Assembly (NCBI RefSeq): GCF_003751225.1
Contig: NZ_RJKE01000001.1
Coordinates: 7,006,001-7,070,000, forward strand
Direction: 5' to 3'
DNA from: Actinocorallia herbida
Lineage (GTDB): Bacteria; Actinomycetota; Actinomycetes; Streptosporangiales; Streptosporangiaceae
DNA: 64,000 bases
The number at the start of each line of letters is the position of its first letter. The first letter of the stretch is position 1. Both the position numbers and the translations under genes were made by a program. Under the pieces are notes generated by a model. It was not told the origin of the DNA and made no database searches. It saw only the letters and a program-made list of their open reading frames with translations. Shown here piece by piece: positions 1 to 8,101 of this stretch.

Positions 1-1
1 C

Positions 2-493
2 GTGGGCGGCTCGCTCATGTCGGCCGACCCGGCGCTGCGCGAGGTGCTCGCCGACGTCTACGAGCGCTGCGTCGAGGGCAGCGGCCTGCACATCAGGTTC
101 CGCAGCGTCGAGGAGAACCTGACCCGCTACTACCTGACCGGCCGGATGCTGGAGGAGCTGGGCGGCGGCTACACCTCGCTGCTGCTGTCGCTCACCATGG
201 ACACCGGCCTCGCGGCGACCCGGCACGGCGCGGGCGGCGACGCCGCCTCGGTCCGGGCGCTGCTGCGCGCGCTGCACGAGTCCGCGGGGGCGGTCGCCAA
301 GATCGGCCCGCTGGTGGTCAGCCGGACCACCGACACCCTGGTCTGCGGGGTGCTCTCACACGTGCAGAGCGCCGAGTTCGAGCGGCGCGGATTGCTCGCC
401 GACCCCGCCTCGGCCACCGCCCGGCTGCGCGAGCTCGCCGTGCATCAGTTCTGGGATCTGACGGCCTGGGCCGTCCGCCCCGCCTCCGGATAG
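2..493 (+). CDS. Hypothetical protein, possibly 5'-truncated by the window edge
   Basis: An open frame runs from the left edge to a stop at 493. A GTG at position 2 could start it, but no upstream sequence is available, so it may be the C-terminal part of a longer gene. The 163 residues look mostly helical (leucine- and alanine-rich, ending in a Trp/Phe-containing helix) with no signal peptide or membrane segment. I do not recognise a family; the helical character would suit a regulator ligand domain, but that is only a guess. It converges with, and overlaps by 49 bases, the next gene on the other strand. Confidence 0.5.
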   Translation: MGGSLMSADPALREVLADVYERCVEGSGLHIRFRSVEENLTRYYLTGRMLEELGGGYTSLLLSLTMDTGLAATRHGAGGDAASVRALLRALHESAGAVAKIGPLVVSRTTDTLVCGVLSHVQSAEFERRGLLADPASATARLRELAVHQFWDLTAWAVRPASG

Positions 494-1056
494 GCCTGCA
501 CGACGACCCCGTCCCCGGTCATCCGGACCAGGAGCCGGGCGTGCGGCCTGCCCGTCTCGCGGTCGAGCTCCACGCCGAGGCCGAGGCCCTTCTCGTCGTC
601 GAGGAAGACCACGTCGCTCAGCGACTTCGCGGCCCGCACCGCCGAGCCCGCCGTGTCCGCGTCGTGCGGGTCGAACAGGGTCTGGTAGGTCAGCCTGCGG
701 GCGTAGGCGGTGAGCGAGGCCGCGTCGACGACGCGGCTGCCGACCGCGGCGTACGGGCCGCGGATGGCGATGCCGGTGAGGCGGCCGCGGTCGCCGCGCA
801 CGAAGATCTCCCGGTCCACCTCGCGCCGCGCGACGCCGCGCGGGAACTGGAAACCGAACCCGCTCGCGTCGGCGAAGACCGGCGCGGGCCCGGGGCGGGA
901 GGAGAACCGCACGTCACCGGGCACGGGCTTGTGCCCGGGCAGGTACAGATCCAGGCTCTTCACCAGCAGCTTCCACACGGCACGGCCCGCCAGTTCCGTA
1001 CGGAACGCCTCCTGTGCCTCGTGCGGACCGGAACCCGGACTATGACCCATGGTCAC
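445..1056 (-). CDS. Hypothetical protein, about 200 residues
   Basis: A 203-residue frame with codon use like its neighbours. The N-terminal third has a helix (about residues 13-36, Trp-Lys-Leu-Leu-Val-Lys), followed by beta-rich sequence with alternating charged and hydrophobic residues (Asp-Arg-Glu-Ile-Phe-Val-Arg). There is no signal peptide, membrane segment or recognised catalytic motif. I do not recognise the family. Its 3' end overlaps the convergent gene to its left, which is mildly unusual and could mean that one of the two stops is mis-set. ATG at 1050 is an alternative start. Confidence 0.55.
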   Translation of the reverse strand: MTMGHSPGSGPHEAQEAFRTELAGRAVWKLLVKSLDLYLPGHKPVPGDVRFSSRPGPAPVFADASGFGFQFPRGVARREVDREIFVRGDRGRLTGIAIRGPYAAVGSRVVDAASLTAYARRLTYQTLFDPHDADTAGSAVRAAKSLSDVVFLDDEKGLGLGVELDRETGRPHARLLVRMTGDGVVVQAYPEAGRTAQAVRSQN

Positions 1057-1162
1057 CTATCGTGGGGTCAACGGCGGCTCCCGCACAAGACTTACCGCGG
1101 CACACCCCGCCCGGAGACTTCCTGACCGGTGATCAGCGGGCCGCGCCCGTCCGCCCTCCCCG

Positions 1163-1375
1163 TCAGGCCCTGCCGCGGATCTCGAGCCGGTCGAGCAGCA
1201 CCGCCGTGGCCTCGGCCACGGCCGCCACGGCCTCCTCGAAGGCCGCGGCGTTGTGCGCGGCGGGCTGGCGGAACCCGGAGATCTTGCGGACGTACTGGAG
1301 GGCGGCGGCGCGCACGTCGTCCTCCGTGGCGTCCTCGGTGAACGGCGGCCTCAGCGTCTTGATGCTCCTGCACAT
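1163..1375 (-). CDS. DUF2277 family protein
   Basis: A 70-residue protein starting Met-Cys-Arg-Ser-Ile-Lys-Thr-Leu. It contains the segment Arg-Ala-Ala-Ala-Leu-Gln-Tyr-Val-Arg-Lys-Ile-Ser-Gly-Phe, which is the signature of the small DUF2277 family, and has the family's usual length. Function is unknown in the family. The ATG at 1373-1375 was chosen because family members begin MCR(N/S)IK; a longer frame continues upstream but lacks family similarity. It is followed on the same strand after 56 bases by the PP2C-like gene, so the two may be co-transcribed. Confidence 0.85.
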   Translation of the reverse strand: MCRSIKTLRPPFTEDATEDDVRAAALQYVRKISGFRQPAAHNAAAFEEAVAAVAEATAVLLDRLEIRGRA

Positions 1376-1431
1376 ACCTCCATCATCGCCCCTTCGCCGC
1401 GCTGCCCGCCTCCCTCGCCCGAGGGAGGACG

Positions 1432-2148
1432 TCACAGGACGCAGAGCACGGCCGTGGCGTCGTCGTGGCGCTTGGCGCGGGGCCAGCGCTGGCAGTCGGG
1501 GTCGGCGTCCTCGGCCGAGCGGGTCTGGTCGATGAGGGCCTCGGGACCGTCGGCGACAAGCAGGGTCAGCAGCTCCTGCCAGCCGAGGATCTTGAAGCGG
1601 TCGGCGAGGCGGGACGCGCCGTCGGTGAGCAGCGCGGCCCTGCGCAGCGCCCCCGGCGGCCGGGCACCGGTGATCGCGCGGGCCGCCGCGGCCGGATCGG
1701 CGGCGGCGTAGGTGCGGGCGTACTCGCGGGAGACGACCTCGACGCTGTCGCCGGAGTCCAGCAGCAGCACCGAGTCGGCGAGCACCAGGTACTCCACCCC
1801 CTCCGGGCGCTCGCGCAGCGCGAGGACGGTCGCGGCGGGCGTCGCCGGATGGCGGAGGTCGCAGGTGCCGGCGTGGCGCTGCGCGACCGCCTCGATCGCG
1901 TCCGCCAGGCAGGCTCGCAGCGCGTTGCCGCGATCCATCGGGGCCACCGGGGGTTCCAGCATCCGGCCCAGCAGGTCGAGGCCGAGCGTACGGGCGTACC
2001 ATGCGGTTCCGTGCCGGCAGCCGAGGTCGGTGCCCGGCGGGAGGCTGCACCCGTCGAGCACCACCACCGCCCCGTCCGCCGCGGCGACGAAGTCCTCGTT
2101 GGGCCAGTCCCTGTTCGGAACGGCCCGAGTCGCCCAACTCACCTTCAT
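1432..2148 (-). CDS. PP2C-like protein phosphatase domain protein
   Basis: A 238-residue soluble protein. Near the N terminus it has Asn-Glu-Asp-Phe (17-20), then a Leu-Asp-Gly at 31-33; later come Leu-Thr-Asp-Gly-Ala-Ser-Arg and, close to the C terminus, His-Asp-Asp-Ala-Thr-Ala-Val. This series of Asp residues matches the metal-binding motifs of PP2C (PPM) Ser/Thr phosphatases. It is the compact bacterial version with no sensor domain. ATG at 2146-2148 was picked because the PP2C fold begins right after it. The substrate is unknown; no kinase is adjacent. It diverges from the PLDc_N gene. Confidence 0.75.
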   Translation of the reverse strand: MKVSWATRAVPNRDWPNEDFVAAADGAVVVLDGCSLPPGTDLGCRHGTAWYARTLGLDLLGRMLEPPVAPMDRGNALRACLADAIEAVAQRHAGTCDLRHPATPAATVLALRERPEGVEYLVLADSVLLLDSGDSVEVVSREYARTYAAADPAAAARAITGARPPGALRRAALLTDGASRLADRFKILGWQELLTLLVADGPEALIDQTRSAEDADPDCQRWPRAKRHDDATAVLCVL

Positions 2149-2238
2149 GGATGCCTCCCGGTCCCCGCCGGACGCCCACCGGACGTCCATTGTTCGACTA
2201 CCGTTTTCACCGACCCGTCTTCGGAAAGGACGAGACCC

Positions 2239-2565
2239 ATGCTCCTGCTCTTCGGTGGCTTCGGGCTGATCCTGCTCGCGTTCTGGATCTTCTGCATCTT
2301 CGATGTGCTCACCACCGACGCGCAAGAGACCCGGGCGCTCCCGAAGCTCTTCTGGCTGGTGATCGTCCTCCTGCTGCCCGACATCGGCTCGATCCTGTGG
2401 GTGCTGTTCGGCAGGCCCCGTCCGCCGTGGGAGCTGTGGCGGCGGCCGCCCGCGACCGTCGCCTCGGCGCCGGACGACGACGAGGACTTCCTGCGCGGCC
2501 TCCAGGCCCGCGTCGAGGAGCAGCGCCGCAAGGCCCGCGAGCAGCAGCAGGGCGACGACACCTGA
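2239..2565 (+). CDS. PLDc_N domain membrane protein
   Basis: A 108-residue protein with two transmembrane helices (about 1-23 and 37-58) and the pattern Pro-Lys-Leu-Phe-Trp-Leu-Val-Ile, followed by Leu-Leu-Pro-Asp-Ile-Gly-Ser and Trp-Val-Leu-Phe-Gly-Arg. This is typical of the short PLDc_N (phospholipase D nuclease N-terminal) family found alone in actinobacteria. The C-terminal third is a charged cytoplasmic tail rich in Glu, Arg and Gln. The Shine-Dalgarno-like GGAAAGGA lies just upstream. No catalytic HKD motif is present, so an enzymatic role is not implied. Confidence 0.8.
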   Translation: MLLLFGGFGLILLAFWIFCIFDVLTTDAQETRALPKLFWLVIVLLLPDIGSILWVLFGRPRPPWELWRRPPATVASAPDDDEDFLRGLQARVEEQRRKAREQQQGDDT

Positions 2566-2674
2566 CCGGTCGACGGGCACGGCGCGTCACCGGTCCCCGG
2601 GCCTGATCGTCCTCGGCCGCCGCGTGCTCCCCAGCCGCCCGCCCCGGGCCTTCCCCGACCGGCCTCCCGGGGGC

Positions 2675-4279
2675 TCAGCCCGACGTGACGGGCAGCAGCA
2701 CCGTTGACGGGTGCGCGGGCCCGTGCAGGATCTCGTGGCGCTGCCTGACCAGCCTGGTGGCCGTGCCGAGGGGTTCGCCCGTGCCGGGGTTTCGGGAGAA
2801 CCGGGGGTGCGAGCCGCCCGCGACGTGGACCCGGATCCGGTGGCCCGCGCGGAAGCGGTGGGCCGTCGGCCAGAGGTCGAGGTCGGCCTCGTGCGGACCG
2901 GGGCCTTCGAGGACGAGCCTGCGCAGGCCGTCGCAGACTCCGGTGGAGCGGCCCGCGCGGTCCACGTCGCAGACCCGGACGAGCAGGTCGGTGTGCGCGG
3001 TGTCGGACCGCAGGTGGATCCGGGCGCGGACCGGGCCGACGACGTCGAGGTCGCGGGCGAGCGGCGGCGAGGTGAAGACCAGGACGTCAGAGCGGGTCTC
3101 GACCGCGCGCTGGTCGCGCGGCCCGCCTCCCGAGCCGAGCAGCGGGCCGCCCTCTCCCGGAGTCGGGTCCGAAGGGTCATAGGTGAAGGACGAGGACGAA
3201 GGCTCGGTCGAAGGCTCGTCCCGCAAGGTGCCGTCGCCTTGGAGGTGGAAAGCACGAGGTTCGGCGGGCGGCGGCCAGGAGGCGTAGCCCCGCCACTCAT
3301 CGGCGCCCTGGAGGTAGAGCCGCACGGGGTCGCCCTCGGGAGGCAGGCCGCGCAGGTGCGCGCCGAACCAGTCGAGGGCGTCGCGCGCGGCCGCGCCGAA
3401 CAGCGCGGGCGAGGTGTGCCGCCACGGGCCGATCGTCAGCCGGGTCGTCCGGCCCGCCGCGGCGAGCGCCTCGTGGTCGGCGAGCTGGGACTGGAGGAAG
3501 ATGTCGTGCCAGCCGGTGACCAGCGTCGCGGGGGCGGTCACGTCGGCGACCGTCGCGCGGTGGTCGCGCGAGCCCGTCCAGTAGGCGTCACCGGGCTCCG
3601 CGTGCGCGAGCCACTGCCGGTACCAGCCGATCGGGACGCCCGCGGCGGCGACGTCCGCGTCCGCGAGGGGCAGCGTCGCGTAGGCGCGGGCCAGGCGCCG
3701 GGCCGACCCCGGCCGGCGGGGCGCCGCGCCGGTCCGCCGGGCCATGCCCGCCGCCCATGACAGGCTGCCGCGCAGCGTGAACGCCTCACCGAGGTAGGTC
3801 TGGTCGCGGAACTGCGAGGCGCTGGCGAACGGCGCGATCGCGGCGAGCCTTCCGCCCGCCTCGGCGGCGATCGCCCACTGCGCGAGGCCGAGGTAGCTCG
3901 GCCCGAACGTCACGGTCCTGCCGTTCCACCAGGGCTGCTGCTCCACCCAGTCGAGCGCGGCGAGGCCGTCGCGGCGCTCGTCGAACGGGCTGAACTCGCC
4001 TGCTGAACCGTCCGTCCCGCGCACCGCCTGGACGACGACCTGGTAGCCGCGCTCGGCGAACGGCCAGGCGGTCGCCTGCGCGACCCATCCTCGCCGCCCG
4101 TAGGGGCTGCGCACGAGGACGGTCGGCGCGTCCGGCACCCGGCGCGGCAGGTAGACGTCGGCGCGGAGCACCGTGCCGTCGAACGACGGCACGGGCACGC
4201 CCCTGCGCACCTCGATGTCGCGGGAGAGCGCGGGGGGCAGCCCGAGGACGCGGGCGGCGACGCGGCTGAGCGGCGGCAT
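2675..4279 (-). CDS. CocE/NonD family hydrolase (X-Pro dipeptidyl-peptidase S15-like)
   Basis: A 534-residue alpha/beta hydrolase of the CocE/glutaryl-7-ACA acylase/S15 group. Visible elements: the N-terminal Arg-Ala-Asp-Val-Tyr-Leu-Pro and Ser-Pro-Tyr-Gly segments, the nucleophile region Gly-Pro-Ser-Tyr-Leu-Gly, the acid-residue region Gly-Trp-His-Asp-Ile-Phe, the His region Gly-Pro-Trp-Arg-His, and a C-terminal jelly-roll-like half with Arg-Ala-Arg-Ile-His-Leu and Asp-Leu-Leu-Val-Arg-Val-Cys-Asp-Val. Such enzymes cleave acyl or peptide esters; the substrate here is not predictable. It is cytoplasmic, with no signal peptide. The start sits 6 nt after a TAGGCT -10 element, suggesting a leaderless mRNA. 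Confidence 0.85.
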   Translation of the reverse strand: MPPLSRVAARVLGLPPALSRDIEVRRGVPVPSFDGTVLRADVYLPRRVPDAPTVLVRSPYGRRGWVAQATAWPFAERGYQVVVQAVRGTDGSAGEFSPFDERRDGLAALDWVEQQPWWNGRTVTFGPSYLGLAQWAIAAEAGGRLAAIAPFASASQFRDQTYLGEAFTLRGSLSWAAGMARRTGAAPRRPGSARRLARAYATLPLADADVAAAGVPIGWYRQWLAHAEPGDAYWTGSRDHRATVADVTAPATLVTGWHDIFLQSQLADHEALAAAGRTTRLTIGPWRHTSPALFGAAARDALDWFGAHLRGLPPEGDPVRLYLQGADEWRGYASWPPPAEPRAFHLQGDGTLRDEPSTEPSSSSFTYDPSDPTPGEGGPLLGSGGGPRDQRAVETRSDVLVFTSPPLARDLDVVGPVRARIHLRSDTAHTDLLVRVCDVDRAGRSTGVCDGLRRLVLEGPGPHEADLDLWPTAHRFRAGHRIRVHVAGGSHPRFSRNPGTGEPLGTATRLVRQRHEILHGPAHPSTVLLPVTSG

Positions 4280-4291
4280 GCCGCGAGCCTA
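4280..4291 (-). promoter_or_regulatory. Leaderless-type -10 element for the CocE-like gene
   Basis: On the minus strand TAGGCT (4291 to 4286) is followed by six bases and then the ATG at 4279. This TANNNT-N6-start layout is the usual arrangement for leaderless transcripts in actinobacteria. No Shine-Dalgarno is seen. Confidence 0.5.
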
Positions 4292-4299
4292 GCCGCCGG

Positions 4300-4863
4300 T
4301 CAGCCGCCGGGCTGTACCGAGATCTGGTCGCCGCGCACCACGATGGTCACACCGGGCTCGAGGTCCTTCACGGTACCGGTCTTGGTGGTGGTGACCGTCG
4401 TCTGGTCGCCGATCTGCACCTTGACGGTCCGGCCGTCGGCGGTCTTGACCTCGACGGTGTTCCCGGAGACCTTCCCGACGGTCCCCATGGTGACGTTGCC
4501 GCCCCCGAACCCGCCGCCCCCGAACCCGCCGCCTCCGCCGGTCTGGCCGCCCGGCCTTCCCTGGCCGTTCTGCCCTCCGCCCATCTGGCCTCCGCCGGGG
4601 AAACCGCCTTGGCCTCCGCCGGGAAAACCGCGCTGCGGCCCCTGCGCGACGGTGGACGCGTCGGCTCCACCCCACTGCTTGTCTGCGTAGACGCCGCCGA
4701 TGAAACCGACGACGGCCACCACACCCGCCCCGAGGACGAGGGTCGCCACGGGCAGCTTGGCCCGGGGCGGGTGCGCGGCGAGAGCCTCTTCAAGCGTCTC
4801 CTCGTACGGGGACGTCTCCAGCAGTTCCTGCGGGCTCATGGGCTCGGACATGGGTGGCAGCAT
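4300..4863 (-). CDS. One-pass membrane protein with Gly-rich linker and DUF5666-like domain (copy 2)
   Basis: The 187-residue protein has an acidic cytoplasmic N-terminus, one transmembrane helix (about 39-59), a long Gly/Gln linker with repeats of Phe-Pro-Gly-Gly-Gly-Gln, and a C-terminal beta domain of about 70 residues (Gly-Thr-Val-Gly-Lys-Val, Val-Glu-Val-Lys-Thr-Ala-Asp-Gly-Arg-Thr-Val-Lys-Val). The last domain resembles DUF5666/OB-like domains and would face outward. It is a paralogue of the 6211-6816 product, with the same N-terminal Phe-Ile-Gly-Gly-Val helix end. It is the last gene of the exporter operon. An in-frame ATG at 4851 is an alternative start. Confidence 0.7.
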   Translation of the reverse strand: MLPPMSEPMSPQELLETSPYEETLEEALAAHPPRAKLPVATLVLGAGVVAVVGFIGGVYADKQWGGADASTVAQGPQRGFPGGGQGGFPGGGQMGGGQNGQGRPGGQTGGGGGFGGGGFGGGNVTMGTVGKVSGNTVEVKTADGRTVKVQIGDQTTVTTTKTGTVKDLEPGVTIVVRGDQISVQPGG

Positions 4864-4913
4864 CGGGCCGCCGTCTGGGTGATCGGTGAGGCTCCGATGA
4901 GAGAACGATGAGA

Positions 4914-5765
4914 TCAGCCGGTGGTGACCTCCACCGTCACCGGCATGCCGGTGCGGATCTTCGCGGGCAGCGACGACAGCGACACCAGCACCTCGTAGCG
5001 CACCACCGTGGTCGACGACTGCTGGAAGCCGCCGCCCCCCGCGGTCGTGCTCTCCGCGCTGACCGGGGTCGGCGCGACGGTCGTCACCTTGCCCTTGACG
5101 GTCTTGCCGAGCGAGTCGAAGGTGATCGACGCCTTCTGGCCCGCCTTGAGCAGGATCGCGTCGGCCTCGGTGAAGTCCGCGGTCACCCGCAGGTCCTTCA
5201 TGTCGGTCAGCGTGATCATCGCCGAGCCCGCCGACGCCTCGGCGTCGACCACGGCGGTCACCGAGGTGACCGTGCCGGAGAACGGCGCGTAGATCTTGGT
5301 GCCGTCCACCTCCCGCTGGGCCTTCCGGTAGGTGTTGCGCGCCTGGATCATCGAGGCGTACAGCTGCTTCTTCTGGTCCTTCTCGGCGTCCGCGTAGCTG
5401 TCCTGCGCCGCGACGTACGCGGTGTAGGCGGCGTTCAGGGACTCGGTCGGGACGGTCGCGTCCACGGTCGCCAGCAGGTCGCCCTTGGCGACCTTCCTGC
5501 CGGCCTTCGTGTCGACGTCGGCGATGATGCCGCCCGTCGCGAAGGAGAGCGAGGTGACGCGGGCGCTCTCGACGGTCCCGGAAGCCGAGACCGTCCCTTC
5601 CGCGGCCGCGTCGGCCGGCGCCGCGGGGGACGCCGAGGCGCTCGCCGACGCCGCGGGCTCGGCCGCGTCCGCGCCGTCGCCGTCACCGGAGCAGCCGGTG
5701 AGGCCGCCCGCGAGCAGGACGCCGAGAACGCCGAGCGCGGCTGCCGTGGTCTTGTCGAACTTCAT
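4914..5765 (-). CDS. HlyD/MacA-like membrane-fusion lipoprotein (second adaptor)
   Basis: A lipoprotein signal ends in Leu-Thr-Gly-Cys, followed by an Ala/Ser-rich linker. The rest has the adaptor plan: a lipoyl-like half (Gly-Thr-Val-Glu-Ser-Ala, Val-Ala-Lys-Gly-Asp-Leu-Leu-Ala-Thr-Val-Asp), a helical hairpin (about 120-165), then Ile-Tyr-Ala-Pro-Phe-Ser-Gly-Thr-Val and a beta-barrel ending Arg-Thr-Gly-Met-Pro-Val-Thr-Val-Glu-Val. It is shorter than the operon's first adaptor (283 residues from ATG at 5765) and lacks the membrane-proximal tail. It follows the lipoprotein gene by 5 bases, with GAGG as ribosome site, so it is certainly co-transcribed. Confidence 0.8.
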   Translation of the reverse strand: MKFDKTTAAALGVLGVLLAGGLTGCSGDGDGADAAEPAASASASASPAAPADAAAEGTVSASGTVESARVTSLSFATGGIIADVDTKAGRKVAKGDLLATVDATVPTESLNAAYTAYVAAQDSYADAEKDQKKQLYASMIQARNTYRKAQREVDGTKIYAPFSGTVTSVTAVVDAEASAGSAMITLTDMKDLRVTADFTEADAILLKAGQKASITFDSLGKTVKGKVTTVAPTPVSAESTTAGGGGFQQSSTTVVRYEVLVSLSSLPAKIRTGMPVTVEVTTG

Positions 5766-5770
5766 GGTCC

Positions 5771-6199
5771 TCAACTGCCGTTCTGGTCGCCGCCGCCTTG
5801 GCCGCCGTCGCCGCCGCCCTGACCGCCTTCACCGCCCTGGCCGCCGCCGGGGAAGCCCCCGCCGCCACCGCCCTGCGGCATCAGCGAGGAGCACTCCTGG
5901 AAGGCCGCCTGCTGCTCGGCCGACATCGACGGCCGACCCGTCGGCTGGCCGCTCGGCATGTCGGTGGGCCGGTCGGAGGGCCGGCCGGTCGGCGCGCCCG
6001 AGGGCCGCTGGCCGCCCCCGCCCATGCCGCCGCCCTGCGGCATCGAGACGCCGTTCTTCTCCAGGCACTCCTGGAAGGCGGTGAAGTCCCCGCCGTTCTG
6101 GGTGCCGCCGTCCGTCGCCTCGTCACCGCCGCAGGCCGCGGTGCAGGCCAGGACCCCGGCGAGCGCGAGGCCGCCGGCGATACGCACGATCTTCTTCAT
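5771..6199 (-). CDS. Small Gly-rich lipoprotein
   Basis: The 142-residue protein has a signal peptide ending Cys-Thr-Ala-Ala-Cys (lipobox). It has two short similar segments: Ala-Phe-Gln-Glu-Cys-Leu-Glu-Lys-Asn-Gly and Ala-Phe-Gln-Glu-Cys-Ser-Ser-Leu-Met. Each is followed by Met/Pro-Gln-Gly-Gly-Gly, and between them are Pro-(Ser/Thr)-Gly-Arg/Gln-Pro repeats. The two Cys in the repeated segments could pair. The C-terminus carries the Gly-Gly-Phe-Pro-Gly-Gly-Gly motif shared with other proteins of this operon. I do not recognise a family. It lies inside the exporter operon. Confidence 0.75.
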   Translation of the reverse strand: MKKIVRIAGGLALAGVLACTAACGGDEATDGGTQNGGDFTAFQECLEKNGVSMPQGGGMGGGGQRPSGAPTGRPSDRPTDMPSGQPTGRPSMSAEQQAAFQECSSLMPQGGGGGGFPGGGQGGEGGQGGGDGGQGGGDQNGS

Positions 6200-6210
6200 G
6201 GGGGGTCTCC

Positions 6211-6816
6211 TCAGTTTCCGCTGGGTGCCTGCAGGCCGCCACCGCCGCCGGGGAACCCGGACGTGCCGGACCCCTCGCTGACGGACGTGGCGGTGACCGT
6301 GCCGTCCTCACCGGTCTCGCCCCGCACGACGACGCTCGCGCCGGACTTCAGGTCGGCCGCCTCGCCGTTCTCGCTGAGCGTGATCGTGGTGTCGCCGCTG
6401 GTCTTGACCTCGACGCTCTCTCCGTCGGACGTCTTCAGCGTGATGACGCCGTCCTTCACCTTGGTGACGGTCCCGGCGGTGACCCCGCCGCCGAAGCCAC
6501 CGCCACCGAAACCGCCGGTTCCGCCGCCCTGGCGCTGCCCGGACGCGGTCGGCATGCCGCCCGTCCCGGTCTCCTCGGCGCCCCAGGTCTTGTGCGCCTG
6601 GACGCCGCCGATGAACCCGGCGACCGCGATGATCCCCGCGACCAGGTAGGTCGCGGGCCGCGGCTTCGCGCGGCCCGGCTTGGCCGCGAGGTCGGCTTCG
6701 AGGTCGCCCTCGAAGGGGCTGCCGTCGAGGACCGCCGGTCCCGTCTCCACGACGGGTGCCGCGTCGGTCCGGGTCGCGGACGGGTCGCCCTCGCCCGCGC
6801 GTCGTGCCTTGCTCAT
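6211..6816 (-). CDS. One-pass membrane protein with Gly-rich linker and DUF5666-like domain (copy 1)
   Basis: The 201-residue protein has an acidic N-terminus with Asp-Leu-Glu-Ala-Asp-Leu-Ala-Ala-Lys-Pro, one membrane helix (about 55-74) ending Phe-Ile-Gly-Gly-Val-Gln-Ala, a Gly-rich linker, and a beta domain (Gly-Thr-Val-Thr-Lys-Val-Lys-Asp-Gly, Glu-Ser-Val-Glu-Val-Lys-Thr-Ser-Gly-Asp-Thr-Thr-Ile). It ends Ser-Gly-Phe-Pro-Gly-Gly-Gly-Gly. Domain order and the helix sequence match the 4300-4863 product, so the pair arose by duplication. It starts 10 bases after the permease stop. Confidence 0.7.
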   Translation of the reverse strand: MSKARRAGEGDPSATRTDAAPVVETGPAVLDGSPFEGDLEADLAAKPGRAKPRPATYLVAGIIAVAGFIGGVQAHKTWGAEETGTGGMPTASGQRQGGGTGGFGGGGFGGGVTAGTVTKVKDGVITLKTSDGESVEVKTSGDTTITLSENGEAADLKSGASVVVRGETGEDGTVTATSVSEGSGTSGFPGGGGGLQAPSGN

Positions 6817-6826
6817 GATCCGTCCT

Positions 6827-8101
6827 CTACTCGTGTCGCAGGGCTTCGATGGGCCGCAGGTTGGCCGCGCGGTTGGCGGGGTAACTGCCGAAGAAAAGGC
6901 CGATCGCGACCGAGACGCCGAGCGCGAGCGCGACCGACGACGGCATGATCACGGGCTTGACCCCGACGATCTCGAACCGGCTGCCGACCACCCCGACGAC
7001 GACGCCGAGGATCCCGCCGAGCACCGAGAGGATCGTCGCCTCGGCGACGAACTGCCCGAGGATCGCGCTCTTGGGGGCGCCGATGGCCTTGCGGATGCCG
7101 ATCTCGCGGGTCCGCTCGGTGACCGTGACGAGCATGATGTTGGTGACGCCGATGCCGCCGACGAGGAGGCTGATCGCCGCGACCGCCGCGAGCAGCACCG
7201 TGAAGGTCTTGCTGGAGTCGGCGACGGCGTCCTGCGCGGAGGCCTGGTTGTAGACCGTGAAGTCCGCGGTGGAGCCGGTGATCTCGTGCCGCTGGTTGAG
7301 GATCTCGGTGATCTCGCTCTGCGCGGCGTCGACCACGTCGGCGTTCTTGGCCTGCACGACGATCTGGCTGAGCGAGCCGTAGCTCGTCAGGCTGCCCTGC
7401 ACCGCGGTGATCGGCGCGATGGCCACGTCGTCGGCGTCCTGGAAGCCGGTCGAGGACGAGCCCGACGCGGCGAGCACCCCGATGACGGTGAAGGTGGTGC
7501 CGTCGACGTTGATCTTCTTGTCGAGCGGGTCGACCGTGCCGAACAGCTCATCGGCGACGGTCTGCCCGATGAGGACGACCTTCGCGCGGGCGTCCACCTG
7601 GGCCTGGGTGAATCCGGCGCCCTTCTCGACGGTCTTGTTCGCCGCCTTGAAGTAGCCCGGGTAGGTCCCGATGAACTGGCTGATGTCGTGGCTCGTCGTC
7701 TCATAGGTGGTGGTGACGGAGTTCGCGTTCACCACCGGGGAGGAGCTCTCCACGCTCGGGGCCTTGTCGGGGTCGACGAGCGCCTTGGCATCGTCGATCG
7801 TCAGCTGCTTGGCCTGGGTGCGCGGGCCGCTGGACGTCGAGGACTGGCCGCCGCCGGGGAACCCTCCGCCACCGCCACCGCCACCGCCACCGCGTCCCGT
7901 CGTGGACGAGGAGACGGTCAGGGAGCCGGCGCCGAGGGAGCTGATGCTGCTCTTGATCGCCTCCGAGGAGCCGTTGCCGACCGCGACGAGCAGGATGACC
8001 GAGGCGACGCCGATGAGGATGCCGAGGGTCGTCAGACCGCTGCGCAGCTTGTTGGCGCCGAGGCCGCGCAGGGCGAACCGCAGGACTTCGTAGAACTTCA
8101 C
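6827..8101 (-). CDS. MacB-like ABC transporter permease
   Basis: A 424-residue permease: N-terminal helix (about 20-45), a large extracytoplasmic domain, and three C-terminal helices with the FtsX core. The FtsX core includes Arg-Thr-Arg-Glu-Ile-Gly-Ile-Arg-Lys-Ala-Ile-Gly-Ala and Gly-Gly-Ile-Gly-Val-Thr-Asn-Ile-Met-Leu-Val. This is the MacB/YknZ plan for a mechanotransmission exporter, not a channel importer. An uninterrupted run of about ten Gly followed by Phe-Pro-Gly-Gly-Gly is inserted near the start of the outer domain. The GTG start overlaps the ATPase stop (GTGA at 8098-8101), indicating translational coupling. The substrate is unknown; antimicrobial peptide or lipid export is typical. 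Confidence 0.9.
   Translation of the reverse strand: MKFYEVLRFALRGLGANKLRSGLTTLGILIGVASVILLVAVGNGSSEAIKSSISSLGAGSLTVSSSTTGRGGGGGGGGGGFPGGGQSSTSSGPRTQAKQLTIDDAKALVDPDKAPSVESSSPVVNANSVTTTYETTSHDISQFIGTYPGYFKAANKTVEKGAGFTQAQVDARAKVVLIGQTVADELFGTVDPLDKKINVDGTTFTVIGVLAASGSSSTGFQDADDVAIAPITAVQGSLTSYGSLSQIVVQAKNADVVDAAQSEITEILNQRHEITGSTADFTVYNQASAQDAVADSSKTFTVLLAAVAAISLLVGGIGVTNIMLVTVTERTREIGIRKAIGAPKSAILGQFVAEATILSVLGGILGVVVGVVGSRFEIVGVKPVIMPSSVALALGVSVAIGLFFGSYPANRAANLRPIEALRHE
7868..7891. repeat. Hexanucleotide repeat (GCCACC)x4
   Basis: Four perfect head-to-tail copies of GCCACC lie inside the MacB-like permease gene, where they encode part of a Gly run. Gain or loss of a unit would add or remove two Gly without a frameshift. 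Confidence 0.85.
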
